A program made the position numbers and the translations under genes. A stretch of 64,000 bases of DNA from Clitopilus passeckerianus (taxonomy: Eukaryota; Basidiomycota; Agaricomycetes; Agaricales; Entolomataceae), in the NCBI GenBank assembly GCA_944990035.1, contig CALYLX010000112.1, positions 186,001 through 250,000 on the forward strand, given 5' to 3'. The notes under the pieces are model-generated. The model saw only the letters and a list, made by a program, of their open reading frames with translations. It was not told the DNA's origin and searched no databases. Positions 23,483 through 34,886 of the stretch are shown one piece after another (position 1 is the first letter of the stretch; each line of letters begins with the position of its first letter).

Positions 23483-25890
23483 CTAGTATGTTTCGGGTTC
23501 CTCGGTGCGGACGGAATCAAACGATTCTCGTGCAAGATCCAGGAAGCTGCCATGCATAGAGTCGTCCTTTGGGTCGTCTGATTCACCGTCGGTATCGTCA
23601 TCAATATCCAAGAAGGAAGGCTTCCTTGCTATGGAACGGCGGTGAAGTATCTTTTCGACGGATGTCTTGGGGCGCATACGGCGAGGTGCTGGAGGAAGAG
23701 GCACGAAACCTAGCGAATCTGTGGAGCTATCATTGGGAGTAGCTGGATATGAAGGGCGCGTGCTAGGGTGCAGAGGCCGACGTCTAGGTGGTGGCGGTAA
23801 GCTTGCAAAACCTGGAGGTGACGCTGCCCGTGGCAAGGCGGCAAGGCTGTTCTGTGACATTGACTGCTTAAGAATTGGCCGTGGTGGTAGTGCAGCAGTG
23901 CCGTTGGTTTGGGATGATTCTCTGCGTGCAGTTTTCATTGAGATCGCTGTGGAGGACAATTTCCGTGAGATCGGGGTGGTCAGGTGTTCTGAAGGGGACG
24001 AATCTCCAGGGCCAGAGGACCCTTGAGCAGAACTCCGCCTAGAACTCGTGGCACTCTTTCTTCCGACGTCGCCTAAGCCGGCAGCAAGTTTTTCCATTTC
24101 CGCAGGTGACAGGATATGTTGAGGGGTATATTCCTGCAGCAGAAGAGATGGACTGTTCGACGATGCCGACTGAGGTCGGGCGCTCTCCCAACTAGAGTAC
24201 ATTGATGTAGGGGATAGTGGAACGCCAAGTGATCGGAACGAGACTGATCCAACGGTTTGATTAGAGTCTGACCGCACACTGGCCAATGATCGTGTATCGT
24301 CGTCGATAGTTTGGGATTTGTGACTTGATACGGAGAATAATCTCCGTCTTCCTGGCGTTCCGAAGGTGTTCGAGCTGACGCGCTTTGGCTCTTGGATCAT
24401 TGGGCTTTCTTTTGGAGGGGATGATGTCGGAGAACCGAATGAACTGGTGTGTCGAAGTATAGGGAGCGTTGAAGGTGGGACGGGGAAATCTGGGTCGTTA
24501 AAAGAAGGTTGTTTGCGTAGTGGTGAGCTCAGCGTATCAGGTAAAGGAGGGGGTGGATCAGTAGAGCTGACAGAGGAATGATTGCGACGAAGAGATTGGT
24601 GCGAGAGTGCCTTCTTAATAGTTCTCGGCGTTGACCATAAACTTCCCTGACTAGCCTTCGATGGTGTAGACAGATCAGGGCTACTCGGATTAGACGGCGG
24701 GGGTGAGAGATACTTCTTTGCAGACAGTTGATCTGTTATTATGGGGGAAGCGAACGGCGACAGGCAGGATGATGTCGATATGATGGAGCCTGAAGACGAT
24801 CCCGACCTGGCCATTTCAGGTGGCATCTCATGGTTGCGCGGAATCAAAGGGAGAGGTGGAGTTGGAGGTAGCTCCTGGGCTGGGGGAGCACACTTTGGCA
24901 TGCCAACTCTAGAGATAGACGGCTTGCGGACAATGACGCGGGAGCCCTGAGCAGATGTGGGGGAGTCTGCCGGATAGAAATCCACCCGAGGAAGAGCTAA
25001 AGGCCCGCTATCGGTCATTCCGCGAGCTCTCATTGGGGGGCGGGGAGGAAGTGGCGGATCAGGCTGACTGAAACGATTCTTCTCTGTCAAAGTCGTGGAC
25101 GAAGTCGTCCTGGTCAAAGTTTGAGTTCTTGACCTATTAAGGCCATTCCATGCAGGACCCATAGTTAGACGTTCGCTTTGTTCTGAGTGTTGGCGGTGGA
25201 GGCTCCCTGTAGATTTCCTGGGGTCGCTTTAAGACTCAGATTATTTTGCATAGAGACTAATTAAACTTACTTGGGTACGAGTCTCTTTTGCCCATGGTCG
25301 ATAGGGCTCAAATATACATTGCCATGGTAAATTGAATTGGAAGAAGTGGAGGAATACGAGAATCGATCGTTTGTATAGACCTCATCAACCTTTACGGGAG
25401 CGAACTCGGGCATGGCATTGTCGGAACCCACACTGTAAAGACTTGATTGGGAAGGAGTGGGAGGTGCTGAGGCTCCAGAGCGAACGGCGAATGGGTCGGA
25501 GTCGGACAATGTGAAGAGTGATTGATGGCTATTTCTCTTGGGTGAATCGACGGGCGTCTGTGGACCTAATGAGTCGACGCGAGTTCTCGTTGAGGAGGTG
25601 GATTTGGAGGGGGAAAGAACAGGTGCTGCTCCGAAACCATGAGAAGTGTGAGCCCTCTTAGGCAACGTAGCCGGTGGCGGTTGTTGTATGGTGAGACTGG
25701 GCTGCGGCTTTTTGGACTTGAAACCTATTGCAGACGCCAGAAGCTTGAGGCCACTGGATTTCGGCTGGCGTGAGGGCATGTTCTCAGAAGCCGCTGCGGC
25801 CTTACGCAGATCCTGAGAAGAGGACTTCGGAGAGGCCTGCCACCAGCTTTGAGAGCTCGGAACCGTAGGAGATCCCAGCGTAGAAGTCAT
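23483..25890 (-). CDS. Large Ser/Pro-rich intrinsically disordered protein
   Basis: Two exons: the first ends LSPIDHGQKRLVP; the junction then reads NDPRKSTGSLHRQHSEQSER and the second exon stays open to the stop. Composition is dominated by Ser, Pro, Thr and Arg throughout, with many SP/TP and RxxS sites (candidate kinase and 14-3-3 targets) and polyproline runs such as PDPPLPPRPP, LPPTPPLPLIP and LPPPPRRRPLH that could bind SH3 or profilin. The only part that looks conserved is the acidic end: SVEKILHRRSIARKPSFLDI, DDDTDGESDDPKDD. No globular domain is recognised. It converges on SLA2; a cortical or signalling scaffold is possible, but the sequence does not prove it. Confidence 0.75.
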
Positions 25891-26273
25891 GGCCTGACGG
25901 TTGTGAGGAAGACGCTATTGAAAACGTCAACCGGACAACCAGGAATTGTTGAAAAGTTAGGCGGTTCGGTCAAGCAGCGTCTCGTCACGGCTCATGTTGT
26001 GAGAGAAAACCTCTCTAATCATGGAAACACAGAGATCCAAGAGATTCTCATCAAAGTTCTGCTATCCCCGGGAAATTTCTCTACACGGGTGCGTCTGATG
26101 ACCCCAAATCGTCGCGTGCATCGCATCAAGAAAAACTTCTAAATGCATATGGAATGTTCGGTGATAGGACACCTGACGTAAATCTGGTATATATGTATTA
26201 GAAGTTCTTACAAACGTGTAAATTACGACGCTAAATAATGGTCGATATATCCAAGAAAATTGCATGGCTTAAA
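25891..26273. other. Spacer, no gene seen
   Basis: 383 bp between the start of the disordered-protein gene (25890) and the stop of the voltage-sensor-like gene (26274), both on the minus strand. The ORF that crosses 25849-26142 on the plus strand has no codon structure or conserved motif and overlaps the N-terminus of the real gene. I see no RNA or repeat. Confidence 0.4.
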
Positions 26274-27222
26274 TCATCCTGACCGTGACCAGACATTCTG
26301 GGTTTCATTGTCGTAGAAAGGTTCTAGCGGTCGACCGTGGTTCCCTCTTTGCTGGTTACTCTCCACACTGGTATCAAATTCAGGGTCGTCGGAAAAGTCC
26401 AACACCAACGGACGGTGTATTTCCTCTCCTGCGTCATCGTCGCTGTCCAAATCCAGGTCAGTGAAACCAGCTCGTCGTGCAGTCGAAATGTCAATGCGTT
26501 TCGGTTGGGAGAAGATCGACTGGCCAGACCTGAAATGACTTGAAATCAGCGGCTGTTAAGATGTATACATTGGCAGAACTCACTGCCGCATGACAGCCGC
26601 AAGCCGTCCGAACTGCAACACGTTTCTTGTAATGAGGAGCAGCGTATCGAGTATCGCTTCCTCCTTCGTTCCTGTCCCACACTTCGCGAAGGTAATCACC
26701 AACAGTGTCAAGGCACAGAAAAAGGTGAGAATGAGGTCCATGATATTGAATGGTGATCGCCAGAATTGCTGTGTGTTGGGTTGAATTGAGCCTCGGGCAT
26801 GAGGTGAACGAGGTGAGAATATACCTTCCCAAAGGCAACGAGCCGGATGGCGACTTCTAGTATCATAGTGGTATTAATGATGATTTCCAGAATGAAGAAG
26901 GCAGGGCCAGGGCATCCATCCTTCAGACTCAAGATAACGGTGGTAGCAGAGAGCGCAGCCATGCTGAGATACAAGACGATATACACCCGCGAATGCACAA
27001 AGCGATTGGCGACGCCTCTCGTTATTTCACTGCGAGACAAGGCATACATGGACCGTGTCGGTCTGGCGGCCCAAATAGAAGTGATGGAAGCAATTCAATC
27101 AGGAGAAGCTCTGTCGTTGCAAGAACCATTATGGCTCACCTTGCAGCCTCTATATCGTTATTTGCATTTCCATTGAGAGCCGTCCTCTCTTCATCGTGTT
27201 CCTCAAGTCGTGGAGGAGGCAT
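26274..27222 (-). CDS. Four-helix voltage-sensor-like (ion-transport-fold) membrane protein
   Basis: Start MPPPRLEEHDEERTALNGNA; an intron joins IEAAR to PTRSMYALSRSEITRGVANR. Four hydrophobic helices follow in voltage-sensor order: S1 YIVLYLSMAALSATTVILSL, S2 FFILEIIINTTMILEVAIRL (with Glu near its middle), S3 FNIMDLILTFFCALTLLVIT (with Asp), and S4-like LLITRNVLQFGRLAAVMRQS, in which Arg recur at +7 and +12. There is no pore helix pair. The C-terminus is acidic and cytosolic (FTDLDLDSDDDAGEEIH). The S2 Glu/S3 Asp/S4 Arg logic fits a stand-alone voltage-sensor domain. S1 lacks the Asp that defines proton-selective Hv1 channels and S4 lacks RxWRxxR, so I do not call it Hv1. Function unknown. 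Confidence 0.7.
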
Positions 27223-27421
27223 CGTACAGCCTGAGCGCAGCAGAGGCAAGGAGTGGTGATAGACGACCTGAAGAGCTCCATGACTAAGCCCGCCATTTGG
27301 GGAGACCGTAACGCAGTCCGTCACGCAAGTGTGACATTCGGCACTGCCGCTCTCGACCACAGACCACCTTGACGGTCTCTTCCTCAACTATCAGTAATCT
27401 TGACCAAGAACATCTGCAATC

Positions 27422-28736
27422 ATGGGTGGCGGAGACTTGAACATGAAAAAGTCCTGGCATCCGCTCCTGCTGAAGAATCAGGAGCGGGTGTGGTTGGAGG
27501 AGAAGAAAGCCGTAAGTTCATACCGTCATCAATTTCCTTGTACTCGTATTAACTATATTTCTTTAGTTGGAGGAAAAGAAGAAGCTTGATCAGCTAAGAA
27601 AAGAGAAGGAAGAAGAGCGACAACTTCAAGAACTCCAGCGATTACAGGAAGAACAGACGGGGAAGAAAAGAACAGAGAAATTGGAGTGGATGTACTCAAC
27701 ACCAGCAACAGGGAGCAGTCAAAATCCAAATGATTTAGAAGACTATTTGCTGGGAAAGAAGCGAGTTGATAAGATTCTGACGGCCGATGAGCACGCTAAG
27801 GTATGTTTTGGAAACAATGTGGTTGCATCTGTCTGACCAACCAATCTAGCTCGGAGCTGCCCACAAAAACTTCATTGCAGTACAAAATGCTAATAATGCT
27901 CGTGATATTGCTGCGAAAATACGAGAAGATCCTCTTCTGGCCATCAAACAGCAGGAACAGGCAGCGTATCAAGCACTTCTCTCCAATCCCCTGCGCTTAC
28001 GGGAAATGCAAGAACGAACGGGTATCAAGCCAAAGCTAAGCAAGGAGGAAAAGAGGAAGGCTAAGGAAGAGAAGAAGAGACTGAAGCATGAACGCCGGCG
28101 GCATAGAGATTCTCGGAGTCGCAGCCCTCGGCGACGGTCACTCTCTCCTGAGGATACATCCCGTTCCAGGCGACCTCGCATGATTCTCTGTCACCCCGAA
28201 GAGACGAACGGAGTAGGAGCCCTGCTAGACGTGACTCGGAGCGATATGACGAACGTCCACAGCGATACTCCCGCTCAGATGAATCAGACGACCGAAACAA
28301 CCGCTCGTCCGGCTCATCCCATTACCGCCCTTCTTCTGACTATAAACGACCGCGAAGCAGAAGCCCGCGCGACGACCGCCGTCGACCTAGCCCACCTCCC
28401 AAGCGCTTCCGCAGTCGCTCACCACCTCCTCGTTCATACCGGGACGCGGCTCCCTCAACGTCCGCATCCAGGCCCACAACGCTTGCCGATGATAGGGCAG
28501 CTCGTCTTGCCGCTATGACTTCGAATGCATCCCAGATGTCGTCAGAGCGGCAGCAACGATTGACTGCCCTGCTCGAAAGGGAGAAGGCTGAACTTGCCGC
28601 TGAGGAAGCAGCACGGAAGAAATCTGGAGGTATGGCTGGCTTCCTGAGTGCCGAATCCAAGAAGGTGTACGGCGGTGAGGGCGGTCTCGAGGACCGTATT
28701 AGGAGAGGACGGGGCGGCATGGTATCCATAGATTGA
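27422..28736 (+). CDS. cwc25: Pre-mRNA splicing factor CWC25, with apparent frame break
   Basis: CWC25 acts in the spliceosome at the first transesterification step. The start [20 protein letters not shown] is the invariant CWC25/CWF25 N-terminus, followed across an intron by a charged helix ([17 protein letters not shown]) and [29 protein letters not shown] third exon has [20 protein letters not shown], then an Arg/Ser-rich region, then the conserved end [34 protein letters not shown]. Within the RS region at about 28178-28181 the frame shifts. Upstream SRSRRPR and downstream [15 protein letters not shown] are both clearly coding but one base apart, consistent with loss of one C or G (CGCCAT or CGGCAT read as CGCAT). 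No intron of suitable length and ends is present. Confidence 0.92.
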
Positions 28737-28862
28737 GTGGACATATTATCGTCTTCTTTTCTTGGCAGTATACATGTTCCATGTATCGTTTCACGCCATG
28801 TTATTATTAGTGTAAGAATATATTTCAAGGTTTTGTATTCAGGCGTAATTCGAAGGACGCGT

Positions 28863-30016
28863 TTACTTCCTAACTTCCTGCTCCGAGCCAGGTGTACGCT
28901 CGTAATACCAGATGGGTGCAGTTGCAGAGCATGAGGATGGCGTGGTAGAATCGAGGGGCTTGTAAGCCCCATATTGTTCCTGTCAAATGAATGAGTTTGG
29001 TGACTTGACTGAATGACCTCTCTGGACGTACCGTGCCATAGACATGGTTGAAATACCAGACCTCAGTCAATACTGTGCCGTTGTTGACGCATCCGAAGTA
29101 AGGCGTGGCACCTAGTTGAGTCTTCACAGCAGTTTGGAGTTGGTTTAGGGAGTAGGTCGTCCTGTTCGAAGGAACGATGCCGAAGGCTGCAAGGACATCA
29201 TATGTAGGATGCAATTTCTGGGCACGGATGACTGCGTCAAAGTAGTTGATAACATCGGCGTGAGGTTTGTAGTGTGAACCGTAGCATTTGACGTCGAAGG
29301 TCGAGGTGCAGGTCGCATGTTTTGAGAACTATGTCATTGCCAAAGGAGATGTGAGCCATGACCAATTGTAGAAAGAGATACTGTAATTTACCTCGTGAGC
29401 CCATAGCTCTTCGTTCGGGGCCCCACGGTTGATCCAATAGGCGCTCACTGGGTCAGGAGTTAGAAGGAATCACGAGTATTCGAGGGGATATCGCGTACTG
29501 TAGTCGAGCAAATCATCACGGCCGAATTGCTTGATCCACTTATCGACTCCAGGGCCTTTGTAGGCAGGGATCACGGTGCCGTTGGGGAAAGCAGCTGGCG
29601 ATGGAGCAGGGTCGTATTGCCGAGACAAATCACAGTACTGCTCGAAGGAGCTGCAACCAAAAGTCGTTAGTTAAAACGAACCATATGCTACGAAAAGGGT
29701 CCCAAACATACCCATCGCAGTTATCAGGCCACAGACCGTGGATGCCCCAACTCTCCTTCGGTAGTTTCTGCTTCTTCTTCTCCAACCCAGTATACGTGTT
29801 CCAAAACTGGGTGACAAGAACAAGGCCTCCGGGAGTTGGACTGCAGCAAGTGTTCTTGATTGGTGCAGTGTTCTCACAGGAGTAGAATGAGGGTTCCGCC
29901 GCACATGCTGAGAAATCGGGTAAAGCACTCTGGACCGACTTGCGTCTCTCAATATCAGAGTTTCCGGCTGCCGAAAGGGCCAGGCTTGCCATGAGAAGAG
30001 CAGCTAAGAGCGTCAT
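28863..30016 (-). CDS. Secreted ribonuclease T2
   Basis: Acid endoribonuclease with two active-site histidine blocks. The start MTLLAALLMASLALSAAG is a clean signal peptide. CAS I is KESWGIHGLWPDNCDG and CAS II is LWAHE|FSKHATC, the latter split by an intron; both catalytic His and the Glu/Lys/His of CAS II are present. Paired cysteines (SALPDFSACAAEPSFYSCEN, TCCSP) match fungal T2 enzymes such as RNase Rh. The final intron joins HVYGT to EQYGAYKPLDSTTPSSCSAT and the stop at 28863. Acts outside the cell or in the vacuole in RNA scavenging. An upstream in-frame ATG at 30085 would place 23 polar residues before the signal peptide and is less likely. Confidence 0.94.
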
Positions 30017-30617
30017 ATTGTTACCGTAGTCTGGAGTCGGTGGAAATTTCTGGACAACGATGAAAGCACAACGTCTCCAAGGCAAACATCGGCCCCGTTC
30101 AAATAGGATTTTTGCATATCGACGAGGATAGAACGTGCATCAAAAATAGCCAACGACCACACGGTACAATCTGCAGACGTGCCCGTGTTCATGCGCTGTG
30201 GGGTATTTGAGAGGCGTATCTATCAAAGTTGAACGCCGACCCTTCCTGATGGCACGTCGAAGCAGATAGGAGCACGTGTGATCACTTTGGACCGCTCAAG
30301 CGCTCGACGACGGATGGAACCAGCCGCATCTGAAGCATCGTCGCACAGGACCAGAGTGTGCCATGGTTGAATGGAATGATTGAAATCTTTGACTGGACAA
30401 ACACACGTTGGTAAACATCATGAAATCGCACCAATTCAGGAACCGGTGGAATGAATGTATTGCATGGTAAGGGATACAGCAGGCGAGCAAAGGCGCATTC
30501 TTGACGATGCAGAGTTCCTCAGTAATTAGCAGATATTGGTCCCGTAAGTATTGGAGGCAGCATACAAGCATTGAAATGTTGTCAGGGTCCATTCAGAAGC
30601 ATATCATGGCCAAAGTG
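30017..30617. other. Spacer, no gene seen
   Basis: 601 bp covering the promoter of RNase T2 (start 30016) and the 3' flank of DMC1 (stop 30618), both minus strand. A 98-codon minus-strand ORF at 30296-30592 has no recognisable motif and probably lies in the DMC1 3' untranslated region. Confidence 0.4.
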
Positions 30618-32625
30618 TCAGACATCGGCCCATCCACCCTCGTCGAGTTTGTACGATGCTTCACTCTCCGGTCGGTCGGGACTATCTACAAGCTTGGCCA
30701 CACGCTCTTCGGCACGACCTATCTGAACATTGAGCTCCCAAATGGATCAGGGAGAGATAACAGAAGACTTCACCCTTTCGGAGAAACATTCTAGTTGCCG
30801 AGGCATGGGAGATTATATGACCTCCGATAGGCTTCAAGGCGCCCCCAGCGACGAATGTCATCGTGGCTCCGGGGTCGGCTGTGGCCGGATTAAAGCGTGG
30901 TCAGTTGAGCGTGCAAATAGAGACGAACACTGGACTTGGTTAGTGATCAGTACAGCGATCTAAGCGAAAGGGGCTGCATGTCAGATAGAGCAGGTTACAA
31001 TATATGCACTCAACATTGTATTCTTCAGATAACTTCGTTAGTTTCGACAGCATCTGAAAAGGTTCAGATATGCTTCCTTGTGAAGGCATCCCACGTTCGT
31101 ACCTGAGCTAGCTGAGAAGGGTTGAATAAGTGAGTGAGGTTGTCCGCCAGCCCAAGTAAATTAGAACAACTAGCATACCTTCTGCTGACGTTCGCTGAGT
31201 TCTCCTCTTCCAGAGAAATCGACGCGAAAGAGGGCCATAATGCTGTCAACGATCTTCTCCTAATAAGACATACATGCCCACAGGTGAATTAGCGGTACTC
31301 ACCAAAAGCCTGAAATCTTTATCCTCAGCAAAACGCAGAGAACATTCATTGATAAGTTCCATCTCCAGAATCTATGAGCAATCGGCTTTGTGTCAGAACG
31401 AGACCAATGCACCTGGTGTTCGCTGTTGAAAGCTCGAGCTAAGATGTATAAGCCACAAGATTTGCCTTAGGTTAGAGTAATAGACAGACCATATAGGACA
31501 TTTTCGAGGGCCATGAGCCCATCGACTCCAAATCTGTCGGCGATAGAACGAATTCGATCCGGTCGGAAAGTACCTTGGAAAGTTGAGAAAGGAATAAACT
31601 CAATTATCTTCTGAACTACCTTCCGTATCGATATATGCGACCTGTGACAAGTGTTCATCATGGTTGTCCCTAACCAACAGCCGATGTAGCTTACCTTGCC
31701 CGAGGCACCGCCGAGTTCTGGCGGAAGCTGAGCAATTACACTCATAGTGTGTGCAAGCTGAGTTTTCCCAGTCCGAAATTCGCCATACACTGATGCAGGT
31801 TCTTTCTTCAGCGCTGAAATGGGCTATTGAATCTCACGGACCTTCTGTAATAGACTGCGACATGAGACCGCCTGGAAAAATTCAGAGTAAGACGTCAGAA
31901 TCAGGGTCACCTATGTACTTACCGCCTAGAATGCTGTCCACAGATTTGCTGCCAGTACTGATGGTCAGCACTCGCTTTCGCTTGTCCTGAACCTCTACTC
32001 CTGTCGCAAACGAGGATCCCTGCCATAATTCGGCACACATGCACCGTGAAGAATATATCTATGCTTACATACCAAAATCTTATGAGCAGCTTCCTGTGGA
32101 AATTAGGAGACAATTTAAGTGCATATACAGGACAACGTAGAGAAGAGACCATTTAACCTTGATCTTTTCGACCTTCGCTTCCGACATGCCCTGGACAATT
32201 AATGAATCGGGTGACTGACTCCCTTGGAATGATTGCAACCGCATATAACCAACCTTTATCTTCAGAAGGTGTCGCCTAGTCGTCATATTCACGCCAGATA
32301 TCGTATTAATTGCAGCCGCCTAGTAAGGTTTGAGCCTGCAAGAAAGAAATCGATGAAGACCGCTATGCACCTTTAGCTTGAGGATATCTTGCACGTTGAT
32401 CCCCTAATAAAGAGTGGTGAATTGTTAATGAATGATGAGTAAATTTTTGGGGCGCATACATGCTGCTGAAGCTCATCTACCGTGTCAAAAAATGGTGTCT
32501 AGCAAGGCATTGAAGCTGCGAAAGGGTTTCTTGTGAGAATATCAAACCTCATCCTCGTCAGGGCTCGGAGTCGGGGCCCTTGACTGTTCTGGCGATCCTT
32601 GAGACGGTGCGCGTCGAGGAGGCAT
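30618..32625 (-). CDS. dmc1: Meiotic recombinase DMC1
   Basis: RecA-family strand-exchange protein that pairs homologues in meiosis. N-terminal [18 protein letters not shown] leads, over a string of very short exons, to a helix-hairpin-helix domain ([48 protein letters not shown]). The ATPase core has [11 protein letters not shown], Walker [10 protein letters not shown] ([20 protein letters not shown]), Walker [21 protein letters not shown] and the L2-loop region [20 protein letters not shown]. The C-terminus [30 protein letters not shown] is typical of DMC1 rather than RAD51. At least ten introns. Head to head with a sirtuin gene across 312 bp containing a palindromic ACGCGT site. Confidence 0.93.
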
Positions 32626-32937
32626 TTATATTTTGAAGGGATATATAGTCTTTGAGAGAGTGTTTTCCCAGCAATGTAATGGTTCAGGTTAGAGTCTTCT
32701 CGTCCAGAAAAACAGGATATGTCCTTATATGCGCTCACGTAAGCCCGGCGTCAAAGAACCCCGCATCAAGGCGCGTGTTTTCGAAGCGAGACGCGTCTCG
32801 CCGCCAATCAAGGCTTTGCACGTGATGGGCGCGTTCTTGGTTCAAACAAGACCAAAAGTTCAACATTCGCCTAAACATGAGCTAAAGACCCGCCGAAACG
32901 TCTTCACTCCAGGCTTTCTCGCTCATACATTCCTTCA
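32626..32937. promoter_or_regulatory. Bidirectional promoter between DMC1 and sirtuin, with 16-bp palindrome
   Basis: This 312-bp intergenic region lies between two start codons pointing outward. At 32786-32801 it holds the perfect palindrome GCGAGACGCGTCTCGC, whose core ACGCGT is the MluI cell-cycle box bound by MBF-type (Mbp1/Res) factors. Two further GCGCGT-like sites flank it (around 32771 and 32829), and a CACGTG E-box is at 32819-32824. The site assignment is by consensus only. Confidence 0.5.
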
Positions 32938-34620
32938 ATGACTATAACACTAGACCTCGCCGCTTCGTCCTCAGATTCTAACACCCGGCGAACACTAGCC
33001 GACCTATCACTATCCGTTGCAAAGAGCAAAAGGGTTGTCATCGTCACTGGTGCAGGCATTTCATGCTCTTGTGGGATACCGGTAAGGCGCCATTAGACTG
33101 GTTTCTTGACGTGTCAACTAACGGACAATCTTCAGGACTTTCGCTCTTCCGACGGCCTGTATGCTCTCGTGAAACAGCAATACCCGGACGTTGTCCTCAA
33201 AGGTCGTGATCTCTTCGACGCTTCGCTGTTCCGTGACGCGACCTCGACCGCTGTGTTCTACACGTTCATATCTGGCCTGAAGAAATCTATTGATGCTGCA
33301 TCTCCGACCCCTACACATGGATTCATCAAGACTTTGGACGCGAAGAAGAAGTTGCTAAGATCATATACTCAGAACATTGACGGGCTAGAGGAACGGGTAG
33401 GCCTCGTGGGAAGCTCGAGCGAGGATGCGAAAACAAAGGGCAAAGGGAAGGCGAAAATCAACACCAAGGAAGTTCGCAACGTGCAGCTTCACGGCGATAT
33501 ACATCGTGTGCGCTGCACGGCATGCTCTGTGGAATACCCATGTATCGCAGGAGCATCTCTCGGTTTTCGGGCTAGGGATGGCCCCTGAATGTCCGGAGTG
33601 TGTTTTGCGATGTGAGCAATGCATGTTTATCTCGCGTTCAACCCTTACTAAAGCAGCTTTGTCGAACAGTGAATGCTCGCGTAGCGCGTTCAGCACGGCC
33701 TATCCGGGTTGGCACACTGCGACCCGCGATCGTTCTATACGATGAACCACATCCTCTTGGAGAAGATATTGGCACTATTCAGACAATGGATCTTGGACGC
33801 AGGCCGGATCTATTGATCATCATGGGGACGTCATTGAAGGTTCACGGTCTGCGCAAACTCGTGAAGGAGTTCGCGAAAGTTGTGCATGGCGACGCCTCAA
33901 CCGCTTCAAGCTCAAAAACGAAAACGGGCAAGGTTATCTTCGTCAACAAGACCGCTCCAGCCGGAGAGTGGGCCGATATTATCGACTACCACGTCTCTGG
34001 AGAGACTGATATGTGGACGGAGAAGGTGCTAGCCGATTGGAAGAAGGCCAGACCTGCTGACTGGGAGATACAGCAGACCCTTGACAAGGAGCTTGCAACT
34101 GGTGGCTCGTTCAAGGTGGTTAAGAAAACTGCTGCTGCAAAAGCGAAAAAGAGTACGTTTGCTAGCATTTTGTTGAACTGTGTGCTTATAGTTCACTCTA
34201 GCAGGCAGCCGCAAGTTTTCTGGACAAGAGAACGTCCCTCCAGCATCCTCTGATATGGTTCTCAGCACTCCGGACGCTGTGCGCACACTAGCCAACAAAC
34301 CTGCAACACCACCTTTGTCACCGAGCAAACGTGGCGCAAATTCCTCTCACTATGACAACTCTCAATCAAGTCCCTCCAAACGAAGGATAGCGGAGCCACA
34401 AAATACTCTTGATGAAGGAGACCGTAAATTGCTCTTTACGGAGACCACGAACGTCAAAGCAGCATTTACTGCTGATGTTTTTGATCTTTCTATGCAGGAC
34501 GTTGAGACTGGTCTCGCCGACTGTTCAATGCGGAGCATACCCCCTACACCCGTGAAACCAAAGCCAGTCAAGCCTATGCCCACAAGGGCGTCTGCGCGTG
34601 TGGCTGCAAGAACGGCTTGA
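32938..34620 (+). CDS. NAD-dependent deacetylase, HST3/HST4-class sirtuin, with apparent frame break
   Basis: Sirtuins of this fungal class remove acetyl from histone H3 K56 and limit genome instability. The NAD site is VVIVTGAGISCSCGIPDFRS, followed by GLYALVKQQYPDVVLKGRDL, RSYTQNIDGLEERVGL and the catalytic His in NVQLHGDIHRVRC. Zinc ligands are CTAC and PECPEC; then RPAIVLYDEPHPLGEDIG and LLIIMGTSLKVHGLRKLVKE, a hallmark of HST3/4. The tail is Ser/Pro/Lys-rich with basic patches. At about 33549-33552 the frame breaks between SVEYPC and EHLSVFGLGM, needing removal of one base (GCAGGAG) or two missing bases; the candidate 22-nt intron is too short. Neighbouring DMC1 is divergent, a plausible recombination/chromatin co-regulation. 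Confidence 0.9.
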
Positions 34621-34886
34621 TTCATGGTTCCTTATGTATATATATTCGCCTAAGCTATCGATGCAGTGCTGTATCATGAACACCTTGTGTATATTAGTTC
34701 TAATCTTACATACATATGGGAATCTCTTCCGATTGTTAGCTATTGTGATTCAATGACTGCATCCCAAGTGTACAGCAGTCGTCTGACAAGGCTCCGTCCC
34801 AAGGTGTCATAATTGCCCAAACGCTGTAACAGGTGGACCAGGTTTGACCTCACGGGTTGCTGCCCTAATGCAATCGCTTTTGAAAA

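Noticed and set aside
26274..27222. Hv1 proton channel
   Set aside because: S1 has no selectivity Asp and S4 lacks RxWRxxR; only the general voltage-sensor order is seen.
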